NCBI GenBank assembly: GCA_027018875.1
Contig: JALUYA010000047.1
Span: forward strand, 1-64,000
Source: Gammaproteobacteria bacterium
GTDB lineage: Bacteria > Pseudomonadota > Gammaproteobacteria > JAKDMP01
DNA: 64,000 nt
Direction of reading: 5' to 3'
The notes beneath the pieces were generated by a model. That model saw only the letters and a list, made by a program, of their open reading frames with translations, had not been told where the DNA came from and did no database searches. Positions 48,113 through 58,300 of the stretch are shown here, in pieces. Numbering within the stretch: the first letter of the stretch is position 1; each line of letters opens with the position of its first letter. The position numbers and the translations under genes were made by a program.

Positions 48113-49696
48113 ATGACCCGCCGCTGGAACGGCTGGGGATCGAGCCACATCGCCCCGGCGCTCTCCCCCCCGGCCATTGCGTTTCTGCACGCGCACCTGG
48201 GAGCCGCCGAGCCGCCGCCCGGACTCCGCTGGGAAGCGGCGCTCGCCACCGTCCCGGCCGCGCGGCTGCCCGAGATACGGGGTCTTTACCGCGATGCCAC
48301 CACCCGTCTCAGGCATGCCCGGGGGCAATCATTTCCCGACTGGGTGGCGCTGCGCATCGGCCCGCCGGGGCCGGTGGCGGACGGCGTGGTCTTTCCCGCC
48401 GACGAGGACGAGGTTATCCACTGGTTGCGCCTGGCCGCCGAGCACGATTGGGTGATCATTCCCCGTGGCGGCGGCACGGCGGTGCTGGGCCAGGTGAATG
48501 TGGGCGCGTCCCCGCGCCCGACCCTGGTGCTATCGACCGCGCGGCTCGTGCGCCTGCGCGAACTGGATTTAGCCAGTGGGTTGGCGCGCATCGAGGCCGG
48601 GGCCAACGGGCCCCTGGTCGAGGCCCAGCTTGCGGCGCATGGCCTGACGCTGGGGCACTTCCCCCAATCCTTTGAATACGCCACCCTCGGCGGCTGGGTC
48701 GCCTGCCGCTCGAGCGGGCAGGAGTCCTCGCGCTACGGACGCATCGAAACGCTGTTCCGCGGCGGCACGCTCCTGGCCCCGGCGGGACGCGTCAGCTACC
48801 CCCCGCATCCGGCTTCAGCCGCGGGTCCGGACCCCCGAAGCCTGCTGCTGGGTGCCGAGGGACGCCTGGGAGTACTCAGCGAGGCCTGGGTCCGGGTGCG
48901 CCCGCGTCCCCCCCGGCCGCGGGTCACGGCCTGGCTCCTGCCCGGGTGGGAAGAGGGGCTCGAGGCGCTGCGCCGAATCGCCCGGGCGCGGTTGCCGGTG
49001 CGGCTCCTGCGCCTGTCCGACCCGCTCGAAACCGACCTCCTACTGACATTCGGCGCCGGCGAACGGCGCCACTGGATCGATGCCTATGCGCGGCTTCGGA
49101 GCCTGGGTCCCGCCCCCTGCCTGCTCCTCAGCGGCTGGGCCGGTGACGAACCCGGCCCATCACGGCGGGCGCTTATCGGCATTCTTCACCGCCAGGGGGC
49201 GCGACGCGCCCCCGCCCTGATCGCCCATGCCTGGCGCCGTAACCGCTTTCGCGGCGCCTACCTGCGAAACGCCCTGTGGGAGGCCGGCTACGGCGTGGAC
49301 ACCATGGAAAGCGCCGCTCCGTGGAGCGGCCTCGCCCGGCTCGCCGCAGCAATGTGCAAGGCCGCCGTGGAACGGCCGAACCGCCTCGCCTATGGCCACG
49401 TATCGCACGTATATCCCGACGGCGCAAGCTATTACCTGACCACCCTGTTCCCACTCGCCGCCGATGCCGCAACCTGCCTCGATGCCTGGCGTCGGCTCAA
49501 GCGCGGGGTTACCGAGGCGGTACTGAACGCGGGCGGCACCCTCAGCCATCATCACGGTGTCGGCCGCGACCACCTGCCGTGGATGGCCTGCGAACAGGGC
49601 CCGGTGCCGCTTAAAGCCCTGGCCGCCGCCGCCCGGGTCTTCGATCCCGCCGGCATCATGAACCCGGGTAAGCTGTTTCCGGGAGACGGCGCATGA
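48113..49696 (+). CDS. FAD-binding oxidase of the alkyl-DHAP synthase (AGPS) type
   Basis: 527 residues. The vanillyl-alcohol-oxidase-fold FAD domain has IIPRGGGTAVLGQVN, then ARIEAGANGPLVEAQLAAHG, LGHFPQSFEYATLGGWVACRSSGQESSRYGRIE and LLLGAEGRLGVLSEAWVRV. These follow AGPS, where SSGQ(N)SxRYG is diagnostic, rather than lactate or glycolate oxidases. The C-terminal AGGTLSHHHGVGRDHLPWM is the AGPS His-rich catalytic loop. AGPS exchanges the acyl group of acyl-DHAP for a fatty alcohol to make ether lipid. The stop overlaps the next gene by 4 nt. Function as a true ether synthase or as a related carbohydrate oxidase is open. Confidence 0.87.
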   Translation: MTRRWNGWGSSHIAPALSPPAIAFLHAHLGAAEPPPGLRWEAALATVPAARLPEIRGLYRDATTRLRHARGQSFPDWVALRIGPPGPVADGVVFPADEDEVIHWLRLAAEHDWVIIPRGGGTAVLGQVNVGASPRPTLVLSTARLVRLRELDLASGLARIEAGANGPLVEAQLAAHGLTLGHFPQSFEYATLGGWVACRSSGQESSRYGRIETLFRGGTLLAPAGRVSYPPHPASAAGPDPRSLLLGAEGRLGVLSEAWVRVRPRPPRPRVTAWLLPGWEEGLEALRRIARARLPVRLLRLSDPLETDLLLTFGAGERRHWIDAYARLRSLGPAPCLLLSGWAGDEPGPSRRALIGILHRQGARRAPALIAHAWRRNRFRGAYLRNALWEAGYGVDTMESAAPWSGLARLAAAMCKAAVERPNRLAYGHVSHVYPDGASYYLTTLFPLAADAATCLDAWRRLKRGVTEAVLNAGGTLSHHHGVGRDHLPWMACEQGPVPLKALAAAARVFDPAGIMNPGKLFPGDGA

Positions 49697-51258
49697 TGTG
49701 GTCTGGCGGCTGGCGCCAACGGCTATGGGAGCGGATCCGCGACCCCTGGGACGTGATCATCCTCGGCGGCGGCATCAGCGGCGCCGGCGTATTCCGCGAG
49801 GCCTCGCGACGGGGGTTGAAGGTTCTGCTGCTCGAGCGCGACGACTTTGCCGCGGCGACCTCCAGCGCCTCGTCCAAGCTGGTGCATGGTGGCCTGCGTT
49901 ATCTCGCCCAGGGCCAGTGGCGGGTAACCCGCACGGCGGTGCGGGAGCGGGAACACCTGTTGCGGGCCGCGCCCGGGCTGGTCGAACCACTCGAGTTTCT
50001 ATTGCCGCTGCGCCGGGGCATGCACCCGCTGCTGATGGGCATCGGGCTGAGTGCCTACGACTTCCTGGCCGGGCGCTCGGCGCCACGCCACCGCCGGGTC
50101 GGCCGCGATGAGTTGGCCACGCGCTTACCGCTGCCGCTTGCCGGGGATCTGCGCGGAGCCTACCGCTTCCGCGACGCGGTCAGCGACGACGCCCGCCTGG
50201 TGTTCCGCCTGCTGGCCGAAGGCCTGGGAGAGAACTCCGCCGCCGCCAACTATATCGTGGCCGAACGCTTGCTGGCCGCCAAGGGCCGGGTGTGTGGCGT
50301 CGCGGTACGCGACCGCATACTCGGGCGCCATGCCGAACTCCACGCCCGGGTGGTTATCGACGCCACCGGCACGGCCGCGGGGAGGCTCGATCCGGCGCGG
50401 GATCCCGCGCCGCACCTGCGCCCGCTGCGCGGCAGCCACCTGGTCTTTCCCTTCTGGCGCCTGCCCCTTCCCGCCGCGATGATTCTGCGCCACCCGCGCG
50501 ACGGCCGGTTTCTGTTCGCCTTCCCCTGGCTGGGGCGAACGCTGCTCGGTACCACCGACCTGGATCACGCGTCGGGTCCGGTGGTCATGAGCCGGCAGGA
50601 GGGGGCCTATCTGATCGCCGCGCTCACGGATTATTTCCCCGGACTCGGGCTCGACACCGGCGCGGCCCTCGCCAGCTATTCCGGACTCCGGGCCATCGTC
50701 GGTTCCGGCCACGGCGCCCCCTCCTCGGCCTCGCGCGAAGAGGCCATCTGGCACCGGCCGGGACTGGTCGGCGTCGCCGGCGGCAAGCTGACCAGCTTTC
50801 GGCGCATCGCCCATGCCGTACTGCGACAGGCCGCCGCCGAACTGGGCCCCGCCGCGCCCACCGCACTGGCCCCGGCCTTCGATGCCGTCGCCCAGCCCCC
50901 GTCCGGGCGGCTTACCCCCGGGACCTGGCACCACCTGCTCGGGCGCCACGGCCGGCAGGCACCCGCCTTGCTCGCCCAGGCCCGCTCCGACGCCCTGGCG
51001 CCGGTGGCCGATACCGAAGTCCTGTGGGCCGAGCTCGGGTGGAGCGCGCAAAATGAAGCGGTGGAGCATCTCGACGACCTGCTGCTGCGCCGCACCCGCC
51101 TCGGCCTGCTGCTGCCCGCGGGCGGCTCGGCCCGGCTGAAGGAGATCGGCGCCCGAATCCGCCCGCTGATCGGCTGGGATCAAACCTGCTGGGAGAGCGA
51201 GGTCAAACGTTACCGCGCGCTCTGGTCGGCGCGGCATCGACCCGAGGGCTACCCGTGA
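49693..51258 (+). CDS. FAD-dependent glycerol-3-phosphate dehydrogenase (GlpD-like)
   Basis: 521 residues. WDVIILGGGISGAGVFREAS (dinucleotide fold), VLLLERDDFAAATSSASSKLVHGGLRYLAQ (the GlpD signature), LLGTTDLDH and GLVGVAGGKLTSFRRIA are typical. It should oxidise a glycerol-3-phosphate-like substrate at the membrane, passing electrons to quinone and forming DHAP. It overlaps both neighbours by 4 nt (ATGA upstream, GTGA downstream), so the three proteins are made in fixed ratio. DHAP is also the backbone for the AGPS-like enzyme, which makes a shared pathway plausible. Confidence 0.9.
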   Translation: MMWSGGWRQRLWERIRDPWDVIILGGGISGAGVFREASRRGLKVLLLERDDFAAATSSASSKLVHGGLRYLAQGQWRVTRTAVREREHLLRAAPGLVEPLEFLLPLRRGMHPLLMGIGLSAYDFLAGRSAPRHRRVGRDELATRLPLPLAGDLRGAYRFRDAVSDDARLVFRLLAEGLGENSAAANYIVAERLLAAKGRVCGVAVRDRILGRHAELHARVVIDATGTAAGRLDPARDPAPHLRPLRGSHLVFPFWRLPLPAAMILRHPRDGRFLFAFPWLGRTLLGTTDLDHASGPVVMSRQEGAYLIAALTDYFPGLGLDTGAALASYSGLRAIVGSGHGAPSSASREEAIWHRPGLVGVAGGKLTSFRRIAHAVLRQAAAELGPAAPTALAPAFDAVAQPPSGRLTPGTWHHLLGRHGRQAPALLAQARSDALAPVADTEVLWAELGWSAQNEAVEHLDDLLLRRTRLGLLLPAGGSARLKEIGARIRPLIGWDQTCWESEVKRYRALWSARHRPEGYP

Positions 51259-52802
51259 GCTCTCCGCTGATCCTCGGCCTCGACGCCGGCACTCAAAGTA
51301 CCCGCACGGCCTTGTTCGGTGCCGACGGGGAACTGATCGACCTGCAACGCGAGATCCTCGATCCGGCCGTCGAGGCCCCCGAGGCGGATGCCGCCGAGCA
51401 GAATCCGGAACGCTACTTCGACACTCTCGCCCGGGCCACGCAGCGCCTCGCGCAAAGACACCCTGAGGACTGGAAACGGATCGCCGGACTCGCCCTCAGT
51501 TGCCAGCGCGCCACCGTGGTATGCGTGGACCGGGATGGGCAGGCGCTGCGCCCGGCCATCGTCTGGCTCGACCGCCGCCGGGCGCTTCACCCGCCCGCCT
51601 TGCCCCTGGCGCTGCGGGCGCTGTTCGCGGCCGCCGGCGCGGGTGCCGCGGTCCGCCATTATCGCCACAACGCCGAGGTCAACTGGCTCGCCGAACATGA
51701 GCCCCGAGTCCTCGAACGCGCCTACAAGGTGCTGTATCTTTCCGGTTACCTGCACCACCGCCTAAGCGGGCGCTTTGTCGATTCCGACGCCTGCCAGGTC
51801 GGTTATCTGCCGTTCGATTTCAAGTATCGCCGCTGGGCGAAAACGACGGACTGGCGCTGGCGGGTACTGGCGCTGCGTCCCGAACAATTACCGGACCTGG
51901 TTACCTCCGCCACCAGGCTCGGCAACCTCACCCGGGAAGCGGCGCGGCGATTCGCCCTGCCGGCCGGGCTTCCCATAGTAGCCGGCGCCGCGGACCAGGC
52001 CGCCGCGCTGCTCGCCGCCGGCGGCCACTGCGCCGACATCCCGTGTATCTCGCTGGGAACGACGGCAACCGTGCTTTGGCCGCTGCAACGCTACCGCCCC
52101 CTGGAACGTTGGTTTCCCCTGTATCCAGCCGCCGGCCCCGGCGGCTGGCACGCGGAATACGAAGTCTTTCGCGGCCTGTGGCTCGCCGGCTGGTTCGCCC
52201 GCGAACTGGCGCCGAATCCGGGTGCCGACGCCATCGCCGAGCTCGATCGCGAAGCGCTGGCCGTCGCCCCCGGCGCCGCCGGCCTGATCGCCCTGCCCAC
52301 CTGGTCTCCCGGCGTCCCCCGCCCGGGCGCCGAGGCCCGCGGCGCCTTCGTGGGCCTGCGGGAATCTCACCGGCGGGCGCATCTGTACCGGGCGCTCATC
52401 GAAGGACTGGGGTTCGAACTGCGCGGCGGGCTCGAACGTATTTGTCACCGTTACCGCCTGCGTCCACCGCGTATCCGGCTCGCGGGCGCGGGGGCGCAAA
52501 GCCCCCTGGTCGTCCAGTGCCTCGCCGGGATCACCGGTCTGGCGGTCGAGCGCCCGCGGGTGGCCGAAAGCGCCGCCCTCGGTGCCGCCATTCTGGCCGC
52601 CACGGGGTTGGGACTCTATCCCGATGTGGCCGCGTCCGCCCGGGCCATGTCGCGCTACCGCCCGGCGGTGGTACCGGAGCCGACGGTTCATGCCCACTAT
52701 GAACGGCTCTACCGGGAGGTGTACCGCGGACTCTATGCCACCCTCGCCCCACGCTTCGCCCGCCTCGCGACGCTGGCCGCCGAGGCACCCCCCAAGCGCT
52801 GA
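51255..52802 (+). CDS. FGGY-family carbohydrate kinase
   Basis: 515 residues, GTG start. The N-terminal FGGY domain begins LILGLDAGTQSTRTALFGAD (phosphate-1 motif) and contains GLALSCQRATVVCVDRDGQA. The C-terminal domain has LIEGLGFELRGGLERI and RIRLAGAGAQSPLVVQCLAGITGLAV (adenosine motif). The family phosphorylates glycerol, xylulose, gluconate and other polyols. Co-translation with a GlpD-like enzyme suggests glycerol or a glycerol analogue, but it lacks the obvious GlpK signature run, so the substrate may differ. Last gene of the trio. A G/C-rich hairpin without a T-run at 52815-52843 separates it from the convergent FNR gene. Confidence 0.88.
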   Translation: MSSPLILGLDAGTQSTRTALFGADGELIDLQREILDPAVEAPEADAAEQNPERYFDTLARATQRLAQRHPEDWKRIAGLALSCQRATVVCVDRDGQALRPAIVWLDRRRALHPPALPLALRALFAAAGAGAAVRHYRHNAEVNWLAEHEPRVLERAYKVLYLSGYLHHRLSGRFVDSDACQVGYLPFDFKYRRWAKTTDWRWRVLALRPEQLPDLVTSATRLGNLTREAARRFALPAGLPIVAGAADQAAALLAAGGHCADIPCISLGTTATVLWPLQRYRPLERWFPLYPAAGPGGWHAEYEVFRGLWLAGWFARELAPNPGADAIAELDREALAVAPGAAGLIALPTWSPGVPRPGAEARGAFVGLRESHRRAHLYRALIEGLGFELRGGLERICHRYRLRPPRIRLAGAGAQSPLVVQCLAGITGLAVERPRVAESAALGAAILAATGLGLYPDVAASARAMSRYRPAVVPEPTVHAHYERLYREVYRGLYATLAPRFARLATLAAEAPPKR

Positions 52803-52848
52803 AAGGTATCCATAAGGGCCGGTCGGCGCCCTCCCGACCGGGCCGGGA

Positions 52849-53790
52849 TCAATAGACTTCGAGGAACATCCTCGGGCCGGGACGAATGTGGCGCCGCAGC
52901 GCCTCATGCCCGAGCCTCAGCGGATCCACGTTGGCTTCGAGGCCGCGCAATTCGAGATAATCGCCGAGTCCGGCGCGCAGCAGTTCCCGGTAGATCGCCG
53001 TTTCCATGTCCTTGATGCCACAAACGTAGATCAGCGTGTTGGCCCGGGCGAGCGTATCCCGAAGTGCCGGATCCACGCCTATCTGGTGATGCACATAGTG
53101 CTTGGAACCATCCGGGCGCCGATCTTCACGGGAAACCACCACCCGGTAATCCAGTCCCGGTAACTGGTCCGCGGCGGCAGTAAACAGATCGTGGTAAAGG
53201 TAATCGGTGCGATAGGGGACTCCAACGACCAGGTGGATCCGCGAACTCACCCCCGCGGCCAGCAGGTCAAGCACCATGGCGCGAAATGGCGCGACACCCG
53301 TTCCGGTGGCAAAAAAGACGTAGTGATACGCACCCGGCTCGGTGGGAAGCAGAAACCGCTTGCCCGCGGGGCCGGTCAACAGGACTTGCGCGCCCGGCTG
53401 CAGGTCGCACAGATAATTCGAGCACACCCCAAGATACAACCGGTGTGTCGCGGGATCCTCCTCGATCACCCGTTTCACCAGGGTCGAGATCAGCCGCCCG
53501 GCACCCTCCTCGCCCCGCGACGGCGAGCTGAGCGAGTACAGCCGCAGCTTGTAAGGCTTGCCGTCGGCGTCCGTTCCCGGCGGAACGACTCCGAAGCTCT
53601 GCCCGGCGATCAACTTGCCTTCCAGGGGGGTGTTGCCGACGTCAAAGCTCACGTGACGGACAAAATTAGGACTCCCCTCGCTGGTGGCTACGCGCGATTC
53701 GACCAGCGTCGCCGCCACCGGCGCATGGGGTTTGGCGAGTCCGATCCGAACCTCGGGAAACACCGGCATATTATCCATAGTTTGATTCAA
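52849..53790 (-). CDS. Plant-type ferredoxin-NADP(+) reductase
   Basis: 313 residues from a TTG at 53790, chosen because GGAGG lies 9 nt upstream; the ATG at 53778 has no ribosome-binding site. The FAD site has LRLYSLSSPSRG (RxYS) and VCSNYLCDLQPG. The NADP domain has FFATGTGVAPFRAMVLDL, VYVCGIKDMETAI and the C-terminal EVY with the stacking Tyr of plant-type FNRs. This form, not the short bacterial Fpr, is common in cyanobacteria and some chemolithotrophs. It exchanges electrons between ferredoxin and NADP(H). Monocistronic. Confidence 0.9.
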   Translation of the reverse strand: MNQTMDNMPVFPEVRIGLAKPHAPVAATLVESRVATSEGSPNFVRHVSFDVGNTPLEGKLIAGQSFGVVPPGTDADGKPYKLRLYSLSSPSRGEEGAGRLISTLVKRVIEEDPATHRLYLGVCSNYLCDLQPGAQVLLTGPAGKRFLLPTEPGAYHYVFFATGTGVAPFRAMVLDLLAAGVSSRIHLVVGVPYRTDYLYHDLFTAAADQLPGLDYRVVVSREDRRPDGSKHYVHHQIGVDPALRDTLARANTLIYVCGIKDMETAIYRELLRAGLGDYLELRGLEANVDPLRLGHEALRRHIRPGPRMFLEVY

Positions 53791-53949
53791 TGACTGATTC
53801 CTCCGGCAATAGAAACCAAAACGGTACAAGATAACCCATGCGCGTCCCGGCACGGCGCCGGATTCGATAGCATAAAATCAGAGGAACCGATCCGTCCTCC
53901 CCGATAAGGGTTCCGCGCCTTCGAACTCGGACGGGCCAATCCCTTATGT

Positions 53950-55242
53950 CTAGGCGTGCAGATAGGCGACAATACCCGTGATCGCACCGTAAACGCCCAA
54001 TACCGAGGTCAATACCACCACCGCCGTCACCATCCAGGCATAGGCGCCACGCAACCGCACGCCCGTCGGCAGGGCCTTGAACGCGAGCGCCAGCAGAAAC
54101 CCCAGCACCAACGGTAACAGCAGGGCATTCATGACCTCAACGGCAACGGAAAGCGAAACCAGATCCTTGACCGTGCCGACTACGACCGCACCGCCGACCA
54201 CCGCAAGCACATAGACGGCATAAAACCAGCGGGCATGACGCGGTCGATCCGCCAGCGAATGACGGTAGCCGGTTACCTCCCCCAACCCCCAGGCGGCGGC
54301 AAGCGAAACCACGATCGCGGCCACCATGGCGGCGCCAAGCACGCCAAGAGCAAAAATCACGCGCCCCACATTGACGCCCAACAAGGGCACCAGGGCGTGA
54401 GAGATCTCCCCGACGGTATCGAGTGAGGCCCCCGGGTTTTCCCGGCCGATCGTCGCCGCGCTGGCAACCAGTACCGCGGCCATAATGATCTGGGTGACGA
54501 TTGCACCGATCGCGGTATCCCAGCGTGAAGCGCGATAGTCGGCCGGAGCGAGCCCCTTGTCGGCAACCGCCGATTGTTGGTAAAAAACCATCCACGGCAT
54601 GATAACCGCACCGATGTTGGCGGCCACCAGGTACAGATACGCCGGGTCCCGCAAGGGGATATGCATAAACCCGGCCGCCATGCGGCTCCCGTCCGGCCGG
54701 GCATAGATCGCAACCGCAATGAAGGCCAGTTCAAAGGCCCCGATCAGCATGGCCGCGCGCTCGACCCGTGTGTGGCTACCGGTAAACACGATCGCCAACA
54801 GGGTGAATACCGCCAACAGCAGGCTCTCCCACGCCGGCATCCCGAACAGCTGACCCACCCCGACCACGCCGGCAAACTCGGTAATGATCGCTCCGATGCA
54901 GGCGATGACCAGCCCGCCGACCGAAACCCAGGCCCAAACCGGGCCGAAGGTATCGCGAATCAGTTCGCCGTGACCCTTGCCGGTGTGCACCCCGAGGCGT
55001 ACCGTCAACTCCTGCACCAGGTACAAGATCGGGATCAGGATCACCTGCAACCATAGCAACCCGTAGCCCCACTGCGCCCCGCTCTGGGCGGCGGTTATCA
55101 CGCTGCCGACATCGGTATCGGCCAGCATCACCACCAGCCCCGGGCCGAAAACCGCGAAGGCAACCAGTAACCGGTGGCGCCAGCTCTTGGGAGCGGTAAC
55201 CCTCATACCGACCCGAGTTCCCGGACTGACATTACCCTCCAT
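53950..55242 (-). CDS. NRAMP-superfamily divalent-metal transporter with altered metal-site motifs
   Basis: 430 residues, about eleven transmembrane helices. The helix 1 region reads FGPGLVVMLADTDVGSVITA where Mn/Fe NRAMPs have DPGN: the Asp is kept (DVGS) but Asn is Ser and Pro is Val. The helix 6 region reads GAVIMPWMVFYQQSAV where they have A-x-x-MPH-N: Met and Pro are kept, His is Trp. YLVQELTVRLGVHTGKGHGELI matches the helix 2-3 loop. The fold is therefore NRAMP, but the ligand set differs from transition-metal transporters. Mg2+ (NRMT-like), Al or another ion is possible. Not in an operon. Confidence 0.85.
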   Translation of the reverse strand: MEGNVSPGTRVGMRVTAPKSWRHRLLVAFAVFGPGLVVMLADTDVGSVITAAQSGAQWGYGLLWLQVILIPILYLVQELTVRLGVHTGKGHGELIRDTFGPVWAWVSVGGLVIACIGAIITEFAGVVGVGQLFGMPAWESLLLAVFTLLAIVFTGSHTRVERAAMLIGAFELAFIAVAIYARPDGSRMAAGFMHIPLRDPAYLYLVAANIGAVIMPWMVFYQQSAVADKGLAPADYRASRWDTAIGAIVTQIIMAAVLVASAATIGRENPGASLDTVGEISHALVPLLGVNVGRVIFALGVLGAAMVAAIVVSLAAAWGLGEVTGYRHSLADRPRHARWFYAVYVLAVVGGAVVVGTVKDLVSLSVAVEVMNALLLPLVLGFLLALAFKALPTGVRLRGAYAWMVTAVVVLTSVLGVYGAITGIVAYLHA

Positions 55243-55333
55243 GCCGGCTCGATAAAGTTTCGTGGAAAGCGTAAATGATAACGCAATTCATCCGCAAAAA
55301 CATATAGGCCGGTAATACTCATAATGTCCCGGT

Positions 55334-55365
55334 AAAAAAAGGAGGGCCGACTTCATGCCGGCCCT
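55334..55365 (-). terminator. Rho-independent terminator after the Tricorn-like gene
   Basis: On the minus strand AGGGCCG - 9 nt - CGGCCCT is followed by CCTTTTTTT, 22 nt after the protease stop codon. Confidence 0.87.
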
Positions 55366-55386
55366 ATGAATTCTATTCCCCGGTTG

Positions 55387-58300
55387 CTATTGACAGGTTG
55401 GAGTCGCCGGGCAAGGTGGATAGGCCGGCTGCTGCGGAAAGAACGGTATCCACGGTGGCAGCACCGGCAACTTGCGCGGCGCCGCCTTGAGCTTGCGCAG
55501 CAGCACCTGGACCGCCTTTTCCAGCTGCAAATCGTGCCCCTTGTTGAGGGCACCGAAGGAATCCATCACATGAATATCGGGTATCACCCCGATATTTTCC
55601 ACGATCCACTTGGAATGGGTGCCGTACATGGCATCCTCGCTCACCACCAGGTGGCCGCCGTCCATCAGGGTAAAGGGTGCCGAGTAACCGCGAACCCCGC
55701 CCCAGGTGCGCGTGCCGATGGTCGGCCCCAGGTGGTAGAACTTGAACATGTAGGCAAAGATGTCGCCATCGGAGGCCGAGCCATGATTGATCAGCGCCGC
55801 CATATAGCCCGGGTAGGCATTCGGCGTCGGCTGCGCAATGCCGTGGCGGTTGGTGAACATCCCCGCCACGCGGCGTGTCAGCCGGTCGAATAACACCGGA
55901 TCGATAAATCCTCCCAGGTTCCAGCGATCGTCGAAGACCAGGGCCTTCTTGGTGATCTGGCTGTAGTACTGGCGGATGAACTGGCGCATCCCGACCGTTT
56001 CCATGTCTTCCAGATAGACGTAGCCGATCTTGCCGCCGGAGAGCCGGTTCACCACCTTGCGGTTATGCCGAATCCAGGCCAGCATGCGAATCTTCTGGCT
56101 GTTGGCGATCGGGCGCACCCGGATCGTCCAGGCGTCCCGGCCCTCGGGGTTGGTGGCCAGGGTGAGGCGCACCGTCGTGCCATAGGTTCCCAGCAGCAAC
56201 CGGTAGGGGTTGGTGGGCGCCTTGAGCGTCCGGCCGTTGATCGCGATTATGTAATCTCCCCGGTGCGCCCTAAGCCCGGGCTGGGCAAGCGGGGCATAGT
56301 AACCGGGAAGCATGTTATCGCCGTGGAAGATGCGGGCGAGGTAATAGCGCCCCGCCTTCCGGTTCAATGCCAAGTTGACGCCGAGATCCGCCGAGGGAGC
56401 GAACGGGGTCTGCCAACCGTTCTTGCCCCCGAAGATATACATGTGGCTCTCTCCCAGCGAACCGACCATGTTCCCCAGGATCCAGTTGACGTCCTGGCGC
56501 GAGGCGGCATATTGAAGCAGCGGCCGGTAGGTCGCGACGATACCGGGCCATTTTTGGTTGATGTACTTGGCATTGATGAAGTAGGCCTGTACATCGCGCA
56601 CGGCCTCACCAAAAATTTCGGCCCATTCCGCCCGCGGCTCGACCCACAGCTTCATGTGCGCCAGGTTCAACGGCTTGGCATGCACTCCCTTGGCGAAGGT
56701 CGAGGGACGCAACACCCATTTACCCCGGGCACGGTACAACAGGGTTGAGCCATCGGCGGAGAGCGCAAACCCGCCTCCCACCCCGGCGGCCAGGGTCATG
56801 CTCTTGCGCTTCGCCAAATTGTAGGCGCGCAGCGCAGGGGTGTCTCCGGGAAGCGTCGCGCCGAGTACCGCGTTAGGCATAGTGGCGTAATAGACCACGC
56901 CATCGGCGGCGGCGACCTCGCCGATATTGGCCGCGGGCACCGGCACCCGAACGGCACGGGTCATCAAACCGGCCAGATCAATCCGGATCGGCTTGACCTT
57001 TTTGGCTTTCTTACCCTTCTCTTTCTTTTTACCCGGCTTCGATTTCGATGCCGCCGGACTCTGGCTCCGCGGGGCAAAAGGAGAGGGGGTATCCTTCTGC
57101 AAGGTCGTCACATACAGGCCGTCGGAGTCGAGGCCCGCCACGGTGAAATCGAAACTGGAAATCGCCGGGTTCACCAGCCGCTGCGAGACGAAATAGAGAT
57201 ATTTGCCGTTCTTCGAAAAGGCGGGGTTCGAATCCGCAAAACCGCCCCGGGAAACCTGATGCCGAGTATGGTCGGCGACGTTATAGAGAAACAGCCCGCT
57301 CAGGTAGTTCGAAAGCGTATTGGAAAAGGCGATCCAGCGGCTGTCGCCGGACCAGGCCACGGCCTGAAATTGCGGGGTCACATGATAAGGATTACGCGCC
57401 ACGCGATAACGCTTGGCGGTCTTGACGTTCTGCAGCCACAGCACCTGGTCGGAATCGACGTAGGTGATCCACTCGCTGTTGGGGCTCCAGGTAATTTGGC
57501 CGCGGTAGATCACCCTGCTGGTGTGGGTGAGAAACCGCGCCCGGCCCTTGCCGTCCCAGCGGCGCAGGGCGATCTCGCTCTGTCCGGTGGCATCGGTAAT
57601 GTAGGCGATCCATTTACCGTCCGGGGACCAGGAGGGATTGCGCTCGCGGGCGGACTGGCTGCGAGTGATATCAAGGATGGCACCGTGCTTGGAGGGCACC
57701 ACGAAGATGTCTCCCCGGGCACCGAATACGGCCAGCTTGCCGTTGGGGGCAATCGCGGCACTACGGATCATTTTCGCGGCCTGGTACCAGTGGGGCTGGG
57801 TGCGCGCGCCGTCGAGCGGAATCCGCACCGCGACCGGCACCAGTTGCGCCGACGGCAACTTGAGCACATAGAGCTTGCCGCCATCGGTAAAGGCGATCCC
57901 GCTATTGCCGAGGCGCGGCCAGTCCACGCCGAAGGTCTTGAAGTGGGTCACCTGGCGGTATTGTTTCGTCTTGAACGAATAGGCCCAGAGGTTGAGAATC
58001 CGGTTCGGCCCCCGATCCGAGGCGAAGTAGAGCGTGTCACCGCGCCACATGGGCCAGGTGTTCGCGCCCTTCCAGCCGGTCAGTTTTTCGCCTTGCCCGG
58101 TCCGAAAGTTATAGAGATAGATCTTCGGCGCCTGGCCGGCGTAGTAATACTTGCGGTGGAATGCCCTCAGGTCCGATCCCAGGCGATTGTAGGCGACCTC
58201 GGTACCGTTCGCGTTAAACGACAGGGGGCCGCTCCAGGGCAGCGGCAGCGCCCGGGGAAGCCCCCCGGCCAGAGGCACCCGGTAGGCCTGGAACATCTGC

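Noticed and set aside
52815-52843. GC-rich hairpin between the FGGY kinase and FNR genes as a terminator
   Set aside because: The stem is imperfect and there is no T-run on either strand, so it is mentioned only in the kinase entry.
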